From Cellulomonas marina (GTDB lineage: Bacteria > Actinomycetota > Actinomycetes > Actinomycetales > Cellulomonadaceae), in NCBI RefSeq assembly GCF_900111925.1, contig NZ_FOKA01000006.1:62001-126000 (forward strand): 64,000 nt of DNA, in the 5' to 3' direction. Under the pieces are notes generated by a model, which worked only from the letters and a program-made list of their open reading frames with translations, was not told where the DNA came from and made no database searches. A program made the translations under genes and the position numbers. Positions 35,124 to 42,560 of the stretch are shown here, piece after piece. The first letter of the stretch is position 1. The number at the start of each line of letters is the position of its first letter.

Positions 35124-35689
35124 GTGGCCGAACCCGCCGCCGCGTCCCCCGGGTCCGTGCACGCCTCCGTGCACGCCTCCGTGCACGCCTCCGTGGGTCC
35201 TGCGGGGCGCGCCGGCGCCGGGGCGCACGACGTCCGCGCCGCGGCCGACGCGGGCCTGCCCCCGAGGCACTTCCCGAGGCGGGTTTCGACCCGGTGCGGT
35301 TCTGGGTCCTCGCGTCGGTGCGTCAGCTCCAGGCCCTGCGCGGCGAGCTCGTCGCGGCGCTGACGGCGGACGGCGGCCAGGGCGCGGCCACCCGAGAGGT
35401 CTCCGTGGCCAGCGCCATGGCGCTCGTGGCGTCCGAGCTGGCGACGAACGCGCTCGAGCACGGCACGCCGCCGACGACCGTGCGCCTGTCCGTGCGCGGT
35501 GACACGTACCTGCTGCACGTCGCCGACCGCGAGCTGGGGACGCCGCCGGTCGTGGCCGGGACGCGTCCGGCGGGCGACGGCGGGTTCGGCCTCATGATCG
35601 CCCAGCGCCTCGCGCAGGACGTCGGCTGGTACACCACGGAGCAGACGAAGCACGTGTGGGCCACGTTCTCCCGGTCGCAGCAGGCCTGA
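35124..35689 (+). pseudogene. RsbW-like HATPase protein, frameshifted in a C run
   Basis: The GTG at 35124 starts EPAAASPGSVHASVHASV and reads to AHDVRAAADAGLP. The rest, PEALPEAGFDPVRFWVLASV, then ELATNALEHG, DGGFGLMIAQRL and TEQTKHVWATF, is in another frame. Restoring one C in the CCCCC run at 35259-35263 joins them into a 189-residue kinase related to the gene at 33708. The N box and G2 motifs are intact, so only the frame is broken. A sequencing error in the homopolymer is at least as likely as mutation. Three copies of a 12-base unit (GTGCACGCCTCC, 35157-35192) encode the VHAS repeat near the start. Confidence 0.8.
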
Positions 35690-35856
35690 CGACGCACCGG
35701 CCCGGCATCGGCCGTCCGGGTGATCCTCGGCGTGCGGGGCCCGCTCGGCGCGCGCGCCCTCGTCGCCCGCGCCACGATCACGTCTGTCCGCACCGGGCGG
35801 ACGCAGGCGGGCGCAGGGGGCGGACGCGGCACGCCGTCGGAGCAAGGAGGCACGAC

Positions 35857-36087
35857 GTGGGCATCGGCACGGGCATCTTCCTCATCGTGGTCGGCGCGAT
35901 CCTGGCGTTCGGGGTCGCCCCGGACACCTGGTCGGTCGCGGACCTCAACGTGATCGGCTACATCCTCATGGGCGCGGGCGTCCTGGCCCTCGTCCTCTCG
36001 CTCGTCCTCATGCGCCAGCGCACGCGGACCAGCCACCACGAGGTCGTCGAGCGGTACGACAACCGGACGCCCCCGCCGGCGGTCTGA
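35857..36087 (+). CDS. Small two-helix membrane protein (DUF6458-like)
   Basis: A 76-residue protein with two hydrophobic helices (IFLIVVGAILAFGV and VIGYILMGAGVLALVLSLVL, quoted in part), a polar VAPDTWSVADLNV loop between and a charged tail HEVVERYDN. I associate this pattern with DUF6458, a widespread actinobacterial family of unknown role. AAGGAGG six bases before the GTG at 35857 is an excellent ribosome-binding site. A strong hairpin terminator follows 27 bases after the stop. Confidence 0.8.
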   Translation: MGIGTGIFLIVVGAILAFGVAPDTWSVADLNVIGYILMGAGVLALVLSLVLMRQRTRTSHHEVVERYDNRTPPPAV

Positions 36088-36114
36088 CCGGCAGCGACAT
36101 CGACGAACGCAACC

Positions 36115-36144
36115 GGAGGGGTCGTCCGAGCGGACGGCCCCTCC
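36115..36144 (+). terminator. Stem-loop terminator
   Basis: GGAGGGG-T-CGTCCG pairs with CGGACG-G-CCCCTCC around an AG dinucleotide. This gives a 14-bp stem with one G-T wobble, just after the small membrane gene. Confidence 0.75.
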
Positions 36145-36175
36145 GCCTCGTCGGTGCGAGGGCTACGGTCGGACC

Positions 36176-36772
36176 ATGGCGACGGCCCCGGCGGCACCAC
36201 CGGCACGCCGCAGCGACGCGGCGCGCAACCGTGCGGCGGTGCTGGCCGCGGCGCGCACGCTGCTCGACGAGGACCCCGCCGCCCTCACGATGGGAGCCGT
36301 CGCGCGGGCGGCCGGGGTCGGCACGGGGACGCTCTACCGGCACTTCCCGACGCGCGCGCACCTCGTCGAGACGCTGGCCGGACCGGCCCTGGCGGCCCTC
36401 GCCGAGCGGGTGCGCGCCGCCTCGCTCGACGACGCCGCGCACGCGGTCGTCGCCGCCCTCGTCGCCGACCGAGCGGTCGCCGACGCGCTGCGGGCGCCGG
36501 ACGCCGTGACCGCCGAGGGCGCGGCGGCGCGGGCGGCCGTGCTGGGCGGGCTGCGGCGGGCGCTCGTCCGTGACCGCGCGCAGCGGCGGCTGCGCCGCGA
36601 CGTCACGGTGGAGGACCTGCTGCGGCTGCTGTGCGGGGCCGAGCACGCGGCGGCCCTGGGGGCGCCGGCCGTGGCGGGTCCTGCGGCTGGTCCCGCGGCC
36701 GGGTCCGACGGCGACGCCCGGCGACGCCGGTACGTCACCGTGGTGCTGGCGGGCCTGGCCGACGAGGGCTGA
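36176..36772 (+). CDS. TetR family transcriptional regulator
   Basis: A 198-residue TetR-type protein. The helix-turn-helix covers about residues 14-60 (RNRAAVLAAARTLL, LTMGAVARAAGVGTGTLY, RHFPTRAHLVETLAG). The C-terminal domain has RDRAQRRLRRDVTVEDLLRLLCG, a pattern of the SbtR-like C-terminal group. The ATG is six bases after TACGGT (36164-36169), so it is probably leaderless. No clear palindrome was found in the short upstream region apart from the terminator stem. The last 38 bases overlap the convergent DUF1232 gene. Its target is unknown. Confidence 0.85.
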   Translation: MATAPAAPPARRSDAARNRAAVLAAARTLLDEDPAALTMGAVARAAGVGTGTLYRHFPTRAHLVETLAGPALAALAERVRAASLDDAAHAVVAALVADRAVADALRAPDAVTAEGAAARAAVLGGLRRALVRDRAQRRLRRDVTVEDLLRLLCGAEHAAALGAPAVAGPAAGPAAGSDGDARRRRYVTVVLAGLADEG

Positions 36773-37196
36773 CGCCGGCGAGCGCCAGCACGGTCCGCAG
36801 CCCCGCCGGCGTGCCCGGCCAGTGCCGCTCGACCGCACCCGCACCCGCCCGTCGCACGACGTGCCGCAGGACGAGCGCGACGGCGACGGCGTCGTCGGCG
36901 TAGCCGAGCACCGGCACGACGTCCGGCACGAGGTCCAGCGGCGAGGCCAGGTAGACCAGCAGCACCCCCAGCCACACCCGCGACGAGCGCGGCACCGCCG
37001 GGTCGCCCAGCAGCCGCCGGACCAGCCGCACGACGTCGGGCACGAGCCGCGCCGCCTCCCGCCACCCCGTCGCGTCCCCGTGCCGCCGCTGCTCGCGCCA
37101 CAGCACGACGAGCAGCGCCACCCACACGAGGGCCAGCCCCGCCAGCACGCCGAGCACCGGTCCGAGCCACCCGGGCAGGCCGTCGGGGAGGTCCAC
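36735..37196 (-). CDS. DUF1232 (YkvA-like) membrane protein
   Basis: A 153-residue protein. An N-terminal hydrophobic helix (VLGVLAGLALVWVALLVVLW) is followed by the DUF1232 domain with VWLGVLLVYLASPLDLVPD and VPVLGYADDAVAVALVL, the characteristic P-x-D-x-[IV]-P-D and DD motifs. The function of the family is unknown. The GTG is seven bases after TACCGT (37209-37204). It overlaps the convergent TetR gene by 38 bases. Confidence 0.85.
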   Translation of the reverse strand: MDLPDGLPGWLGPVLGVLAGLALVWVALLVVLWREQRRHGDATGWREAARLVPDVVRLVRRLLGDPAVPRSSRVWLGVLLVYLASPLDLVPDVVPVLGYADDAVAVALVLRHVVRRAGAGAVERHWPGTPAGLRTVLALAGVSPRRPGPPAPR

Positions 37197-37299
37197 GCCG
37201 GCGACGGTACCCGTCGTCGTGCGCGGCCCGGCACCCGCAAGCGATCACGCACGGCACCACGCACGGAACACCCGCGGCGTCCCGCCGGTTGCGCCGGGG

Positions 37300-38439
37300 G
37301 TGACCGCTCTCTCCGTCCTCGACCTCGTACCCGTCCGCTCGGACCAGTCCACGGGCGACGCCGTCGCGGCCAGCCTCGCGCTGGCCCGCACCGCCGACGC
37401 GCTCGGGGTCACCCGGTACTGGGTGGCCGAGCACCACAACATGCCGGCCGTCGCCGCGACGAACCCCCCGGTGCTCATCGGCCTCATCGCCTCGGCCACG
37501 CGTCACCTGCGGGTCGGGTCCGGCGGCGTCATGCTGCCCAACCACGCGCCGCTGGTCGTCGCCGAGCAGCTCGCGCTCCTCGAGGCGGCGTTCCCCGGCC
37601 GGATCGACCTCGGGCTCGGCCGCGCGCCGGGCTCCGACCCCGTGACCAGCCACGTGCTGCGCCGGGGCGTGCGCGACGACGGCGTGGACACCTTCCCCGA
37701 CGACGTCGCCACCCTGCAGGCCCTCCTCGGCCCCGACGGCGTCGAGGTCCGGCTGGGCGAGCGGACCTACGGCCTGCGCGCCACCCCGCGGGCGACGAGC
37801 GCGCCGCAGCTGTGGCTGCTCGGCTCGTCGATGTACTCGGCGCAGCTCGCCGCGAGCCTCGGCCTGCCCTACGTCTTCGCGCACCACTTCGCCGGGCGCG
37901 GCGTCGACGAGGCGGTCGCGCTGTACCGGCGCGAGTTCCGGCCGTCGGAGGCGCTCGACGCGCCGCGGACGGTCCTCGTCGCCAACGCCGCCGTGGCCGC
38001 GACGGAGGCCGAGGCCCGCCGCCTGGTCCTGCCGCAGGCCCGCAGCATGTTCCGGCTCCGCAGCGGCCTGTCGCTCGAGCCGCAGGAGCTCGTGGAGGAC
38101 GCGGAGGCCGCGCCGCTGCCCGTGACCGCGTCAGGCCTGCTCGACGACCTCACCGCCGCCTGGGTGGTCGGCACGCCCGAGGCCGCGGCCGCCGAGCTCG
38201 TGCGCCTGGCGGACCGGATCGGCGCCGACGAGGTCATGGTCCAGCCGGTCACGGGCGAGGTGCGCGGCACCGACCCGCGTCGCTCCCCGCACCGCGAGGA
38301 GACGCTGCGCCTCCTGGCCGCCGCGCTGGGCACGGTGCCGCGCCTGGAGGACGGGCGGCAGGCCGGGTCGGAAGACGGGTCGGCGGCCGGGTCCGACAGG
38401 GCCGTCGCGGGCCGGGAGCCGCAGCCCGTCGGCGCCTGA
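37300..38439 (+). CDS. LLM class flavin-dependent oxidoreductase
   Basis: A 379-residue TIM-barrel protein of the bacterial luciferase-like superfamily. ALSVLDLVPVRSDQSTGDAV and YWVAEHHNMPAVA near the N-terminus, then RIDLGLGRAPGSDP, define the group-1 subfamily often annotated MsnO8- or YhbW-like. It would use reduced FMN or F420 to oxidise an unknown substrate. The C-terminal 40 residues (repeated GS and AGSEDGSAAGSD) are disordered. The GTG at 37300 directly follows a GGGGG run, so the ribosome-binding site is poor. The upstream in-frame region is low complexity and unlikely to be coding. Confidence 0.88.
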   Translation: MTALSVLDLVPVRSDQSTGDAVAASLALARTADALGVTRYWVAEHHNMPAVAATNPPVLIGLIASATRHLRVGSGGVMLPNHAPLVVAEQLALLEAAFPGRIDLGLGRAPGSDPVTSHVLRRGVRDDGVDTFPDDVATLQALLGPDGVEVRLGERTYGLRATPRATSAPQLWLLGSSMYSAQLAASLGLPYVFAHHFAGRGVDEAVALYRREFRPSEALDAPRTVLVANAAVAATEAEARRLVLPQARSMFRLRSGLSLEPQELVEDAEAAPLPVTASGLLDDLTAAWVVGTPEAAAAELVRLADRIGADEVMVQPVTGEVRGTDPRRSPHREETLRLLAAALGTVPRLEDGRQAGSEDGSAAGSDRAVAGREPQPVGA

Positions 38440-38555
38440 GACCTGAGGCGGACCACCCGGACGGCCTGGCGGCGGACGGCCTGGCGGCGGGCGGTCCCGG
38501 CAGGGCAGAGTGGGAGCCCCCGCCCGTGGCGTGGGGACCGGCAGGGAGGGGCCGC

Positions 38556-39182
38556 GTGGAGGAGCTGATGACGGTGGTCGCCGTGGCGACGGCCGTCGCC
38601 GCCGCGCCGTCCGCCGTCTGGGCCAGCGCGGTCGTGCACCGACGCGGCGGCGCCCGCGGCCTGCTGCCCGGCGGAGCCGGCCGGGTGCGCCGCGAGCAGG
38701 CCCGCACGCGGACGCGGGTGCTGCGTTCGCTCGAGACGCTGCGCCGCCTGGGTCGTCGCGCCGGGCCGCGGGAGCACCTCGTCGTGCGGCGGCTGGTGAA
38801 GGACGTGCGCGTCTACCTGCGCCAGGTGCCGCTCGACGAGCAGGACCTCGGCGTGCTGGCCGTCCGGCTCGAGCTGCTCGCCGAGGGGCTGCCGCTGCAC
38901 GTCGCCGCCCGGCGGGCGCCCCACCAGGTCAGCGACGGCCCGCAGGTGCGCCGCGCGTGGACGGGCCTGCTCGACGCCACCGCGGAGGAGGCGGCGGCCC
39001 TGCACCGCAGCCGCTCGCGGGCGGCGGTGGCCGGGCTGATCGGCGCGGCGGAGGCGCTGGCCCTCGAGCGCGGCGACGAGGTGACGGCCGCCCTGGACGA
39101 GGCCCGCCGGCTGGACGGCCGGCGCCCGGACGGTCGCCGGGACGTCGGCCCCCGCGCGGGTCGTCCCAGGACCGACGCGTAG
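38556..39182 (+). CDS. Hypothetical protein with N-terminal membrane helix
   Basis: A 208-residue protein. The N-terminus (MTVVAVATAVAAAPSAVWAS) is a probable membrane anchor or signal. The rest is arginine- and alanine-rich and helical, with RREHLVVRRLVKDVRVYLRQV-like basic helices. I do not recognise a family. The GTG at 38556 has GGGAGGGG four bases upstream. The TAG stop at 39180 is also the first half of the -10 box of the CopC gene. A direct repeat of GACGGCCTGGCGGCG precedes the gene at about 38460-38490. Confidence 0.65.
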   Translation: MEELMTVVAVATAVAAAPSAVWASAVVHRRGGARGLLPGGAGRVRREQARTRTRVLRSLETLRRLGRRAGPREHLVVRRLVKDVRVYLRQVPLDEQDLGVLAVRLELLAEGLPLHVAARRAPHQVSDGPQVRRAWTGLLDATAEEAAALHRSRSRAAVAGLIGAAEALALERGDEVTAALDEARRLDGRRPDGRRDVGPRAGRPRTDA

Positions 39183-39191
39183 CCTGCCGGG

Positions 39192-39956
39192 GTGACCCGC
39201 GCGCTCGTCGTCTCCCGTCCTGCTGCTCGTCCTGGTGCCCGCCCTGCCACTCGTCCTGCTGCTCGTCCGGGTGCCCGTCCCGGCGCGCTCGCGCTCGTCC
39301 TGGGGCTGCTCCTGGCGCTCGCCGGCGGCACGCTCGCCGCCCGTCCGGCCGCGGCGCACGACGCGCTCGTCGGCAGCGACCCGGCCGCCGGGGCCGTCCT
39401 CGACGCCGCGCCCACGCAGCTCGTCCTCACGTTCTCCGGCGACCTGCTGGACCTGTCCCAGGAGGTCCGGGTCACCGCCCCGGACGGGACCGACCTGCCG
39501 GGCCTGGCCCCGGTCGTGGCCGGGCCGCAGCTGACCGTGCCGCTGCCCGAGGAGCTGGGCGCGGGTGCCTACACGGTGCTGTGGCGCGTCGTGTCGGGCG
39601 ACGGCCACCCGATCGAGGGCACGTTCGACTTCAGCCTGTCCGACGCCGCCGCCCCCGCGCCGACCACGGCCGCGCCGACGCCCTCGTCGTCGGCGGACGC
39701 GACGGACCCGACGACGGCCGCGACCGGCGGGCCGACCACGGGCCCGACGGGCGAGCCGACCAGCGAGACGACCAGCGAGCCGACCAGCGAGACGACCACC
39801 GGCCCGTCGCCCGACGCGACGCCCACGGCGGCCGGCGAGGACGGCAGCGACGACGGCCTCGGTGCCGGCATCTGGATCGGCGCCGGGACCGCGGTCCTCG
39901 CGGGGATCGTCGCCGCGGCGTGGATCGCCCTGCGCCGTCCCCGCGACGACGGCTGA
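39192..39956 (+). CDS. CopC-domain exported copper-resistance-like protein
   Basis: A 254-residue exported protein. A repetitive arginine/proline-rich leader (RPAARPGARPATRPAARPG) precedes the signal helix LALVLGLLLALAGG and cleavage near AAAHD. The CopC beta-sandwich then begins with HDALVGSDPAAGAVLDAAP, where the first histidine is the N-terminal Cu(II) ligand, and ends with SGDGHPIEGTFDFSL, with the second ligand. A serine/threonine-rich linker with TSETTSEPTSETT repeats leads to a C-terminal helix and RRPRDDG, so the domain is tethered outside the membrane. No CopD gene is adjacent. The GTG is six bases after TAGCCT (39180-39185), so it is probably leaderless. Confidence 0.88.
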   Translation: MTRALVVSRPAARPGARPATRPAARPGARPGALALVLGLLLALAGGTLAARPAAAHDALVGSDPAAGAVLDAAPTQLVLTFSGDLLDLSQEVRVTAPDGTDLPGLAPVVAGPQLTVPLPEELGAGAYTVLWRVVSGDGHPIEGTFDFSLSDAAAPAPTTAAPTPSSSADATDPTTAATGGPTTGPTGEPTSETTSEPTSETTTGPSPDATPTAAGEDGSDDGLGAGIWIGAGTAVLAGIVAAAWIALRRPRDDG

Positions 39957-39963
39957 AAACCGT

Positions 39964-39978
39964 TTGCAGGTCGTGCAA
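39964..39978. promoter_or_regulatory. TTGCA-N5-TGCAA inverted repeat before the phosphorylase gene
   Basis: TTGCA (39964-39968) and TGCAA (39974-39978) flank GGTCG, 29 bases upstream of the TAGCGT -10 box of the phosphorylase gene. TTGCA half-sites are used by LacI-type sugar repressors such as MalR in actinobacteria, which fits the target. Confidence 0.45.
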
Positions 39979-40018
39979 GCACGTGACGGGACGGGGCGCG
40001 TCCCGCTAGCGTGGCCGG

Positions 40019-42493
40019 GTGACCCAGACCGCTGACCAGATCACCACCCCGCAGCACTCGGTCGAGGGCTTCGTGCAGGACTTCCTGCGCGAGCTCCAGT
40101 TCGGCCAGGGGATGTCGATGTCCCGGGCGTCGACGAACGACCAGTACCTCGCCCTCGCGCGGACGGTGCGCACGCACCTCATGTCGCGCTGGCTGCGCAC
40201 GCTGGACCACCAGCGCGACGTGCAGGCCAAGTCCGTGGCGTACCTGTCGGCGGAGTTCCTCCTCGGCCGGCAGCTCGGCAACGCGCTGCTGGCCACCGAC
40301 CTCGAGGAGATCGTCGAGGAGGGGCTGGCGTCCCTCGGCATCGACCTGCAGCGCCTGCGGTCGATGGAGAAGGAGCCGGGGCTCGGCAACGGCGGCCTCG
40401 GGCGGCTGGCCGCGTGCTTCATCGACTCCCTCGCGACGATGAACATCCCCTGCATCGGGTACGGCATCCGCTACGAGTACGGCATCTTCCGGCAGACCTT
40501 CGTCGACGGCTGGCAGGTGGAGAAGCCCGACGCGTGGCTGGCGCAGGGCTCGCCGTGGGAGTTCCCGCACCCCGAGGCCGCGGTGACGATCGGCTTCGGC
40601 GGCCGCACGGAGGCCTCGACGGTCGACGGCCGCCTGGTCACGCGGTGGATCCCGGACTGGCAGGTCCAGGCCGTGCCCTACAACTACATGGTCCCGGGCT
40701 ACCATAACGGCCGCGTCAACACGCTGCGCCTGTGGTCGGCGGCGGCGACGGAGTCCTTCGACCTGTCGATCTTCAACGCCGGTGACTACTCGGCCGCCGT
40801 CCGCGCGCAGACCGCCGCCGAGAACATCTCGAAGGTGCTCTACCCCGAGGATTCCACGCCGCAGGGCAAGGAGCTGCGCCTGCAGCAGCAGTACTTCTTC
40901 GCCGCCGCGTCGCTCAAGGACTTCCTCGACAACGTCCTGCCCGAGGGCTTCGACCTGCACCGGCTCGACGAGCGCATCGTCTTCCAGCTCAACGACACCC
41001 ACCCCGTCATCGCGATCCCCGAGCTCATGCGGATCCTGCTCGACGAGAAGGGCTGGGACTGGGACGAGGCGTGGGCGCTCACGCAGCGCTGCTTCGCCTA
41101 CACCTGCCACACGCTGCTGCCCGAGGCGCTCGAGGTCTGGTCGGTCGAGCTGCTGGGCCGGCTGCTGCCGCGCCACCTCGAGATCATCTACCGCATCAAC
41201 GAGGACTTCCTCGCCGAGGTGCACACCGCCTACCCCGACGACGAGCTGCGCGTGCGCCGGATGTCGATCATCGCCGAGCACCCCGAGCGGGCGGTCCGGA
41301 TGGCCTACCTCGCCACCGTCGCCGGCACGAAGGTCAACGGCGTCGCCGAGCTGCACTCCCAGCTCCTGCGGGACAAGGTGCTGCAGGACTTCTCGGAGTA
41401 CATGCCGGAGAAGTTCACCAACGTCACCAACGGCGTGACGCCCCGCCGCTTCGTCCGTCTGGCCAACCCGCGGCTGTCGTCGCTCATCACCGAGGCGATC
41501 GGTGACGGCTGGGTCACGGACCTCGACCGCCTGCGCGAGCTGGAGCCCCTGGCCGAGGACGCGGAGTTCCGCCGCCGCTTCCGCGAGGTCAAGGCCGCGA
41601 ACAAGACCCGCCTGGTGGACCTGCTCAAGGTCCGCGACGGCATCGAGGTCAGCCCCGACTCGATGCTGGACGTCATGGTCAAGCGCCTGCACGAGTACAA
41701 GCGCCAGACGCTCAAGCTCCTGCACGTGGTGTCCCTGTACGACCAGGTGCGCCGCGGCGACCTGGCGGCGTCGGACATCACGCCGCGGACGGTGACGTTC
41801 GGGGCCAAGGCCGCGCCCGGCTACAAGATGGCCAAGCAGACCATCGGCCTCATCAACGCCGTCGGCCGGACCATCAACGCCGACCCGGTGCTCGAGGGCC
41901 GGCTGCGCATCGCCTTCCCGGCCAACTACAACGTCACGCTGGCCGAGCGGCTCATCCCCGCGGCCGACCTGTCGGAGCAGATCTCGCTGGCCGGCAAGGA
42001 GGCGTCGGGCACGGGCAACATGAAGTTCGCGCTCAACGGCGCGCTGACCATCGGCACGGACGACGGCGCGAACGTCGAGCTCCGCCAGCTCGTCGGCGAC
42101 GAGAACTTCTTCCTCTTCGGCCTCACCGAGCCGGAGGTCGCCGAAATCGTCGAGAAGGGCTACCGCCCGACCAGCTTCTACGAGTCGAACGCGACCCTGC
42201 GGCACGCGCTGGACCTCATCGCCTCGGGCGCGTTCTCCGACGGCGACCGCCGCACGTTCGAGCCCATCGTCTCGAACCTGCTGTACGAGGACCGCTTCCT
42301 CGTCCTGGCGGACTTCCAGGCCTACCTCGACGCGCAGCTCGTCGTCGAGCGGGCGTACGCCGACCCGGACGCCTGGGCGCGGTCGGCCGTGCTCAACGTG
42401 GCACGGTCGGGCTTCTTCTCCTCCGACCGCTCCATGCGCGACTACCTCGACCGCATCTGGCACGCGGAGGCGGCGCCCGTCCCGACGGCCTAG
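40019..42493 (+). CDS. glgP: Glycogen/starch/alpha-glucan phosphorylase
   Basis: An 824-residue GT35 enzyme that releases glucose 1-phosphate from alpha-1,4-glucans. The N-terminal half has AYLSAEFLLGRQLGNAL and GLGNGGLGRLAACFIDSLAT (quoted in part). The C-terminal half has VKRLHEYKRQTLK and the pyridoxal-phosphate site SGTGNMKFALNGALTIGTDDGANVEL (quoted in part), with the cofactor lysine in NMKF. Length matches the classic E. coli GlgP/MalP type. The GTG is six bases after TAGCGT (40007-40012), a leaderless start. A TTGCA inverted repeat upstream suggests sugar-responsive repression. Phosphoglucomutase (5539) would process its product. Confidence 0.96.
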   Translation: MTQTADQITTPQHSVEGFVQDFLRELQFGQGMSMSRASTNDQYLALARTVRTHLMSRWLRTLDHQRDVQAKSVAYLSAEFLLGRQLGNALLATDLEEIVEEGLASLGIDLQRLRSMEKEPGLGNGGLGRLAACFIDSLATMNIPCIGYGIRYEYGIFRQTFVDGWQVEKPDAWLAQGSPWEFPHPEAAVTIGFGGRTEASTVDGRLVTRWIPDWQVQAVPYNYMVPGYHNGRVNTLRLWSAAATESFDLSIFNAGDYSAAVRAQTAAENISKVLYPEDSTPQGKELRLQQQYFFAAASLKDFLDNVLPEGFDLHRLDERIVFQLNDTHPVIAIPELMRILLDEKGWDWDEAWALTQRCFAYTCHTLLPEALEVWSVELLGRLLPRHLEIIYRINEDFLAEVHTAYPDDELRVRRMSIIAEHPERAVRMAYLATVAGTKVNGVAELHSQLLRDKVLQDFSEYMPEKFTNVTNGVTPRRFVRLANPRLSSLITEAIGDGWVTDLDRLRELEPLAEDAEFRRRFREVKAANKTRLVDLLKVRDGIEVSPDSMLDVMVKRLHEYKRQTLKLLHVVSLYDQVRRGDLAASDITPRTVTFGAKAAPGYKMAKQTIGLINAVGRTINADPVLEGRLRIAFPANYNVTLAERLIPAADLSEQISLAGKEASGTGNMKFALNGALTIGTDDGANVELRQLVGDENFFLFGLTEPEVAEIVEKGYRPTSFYESNATLRHALDLIASGAFSDGDRRTFEPIVSNLLYEDRFLVLADFQAYLDAQLVVERAYADPDAWARSAVLNVARSGFFSSDRSMRDYLDRIWHAEAAPVPTA

Positions 42494-42560
42494 TCCGCGG
42501 GCACTCCCGCACGCACCGCTCGCACCCGGCCCGGCAGGTGGGCGGGCACGGACGTCGGCC

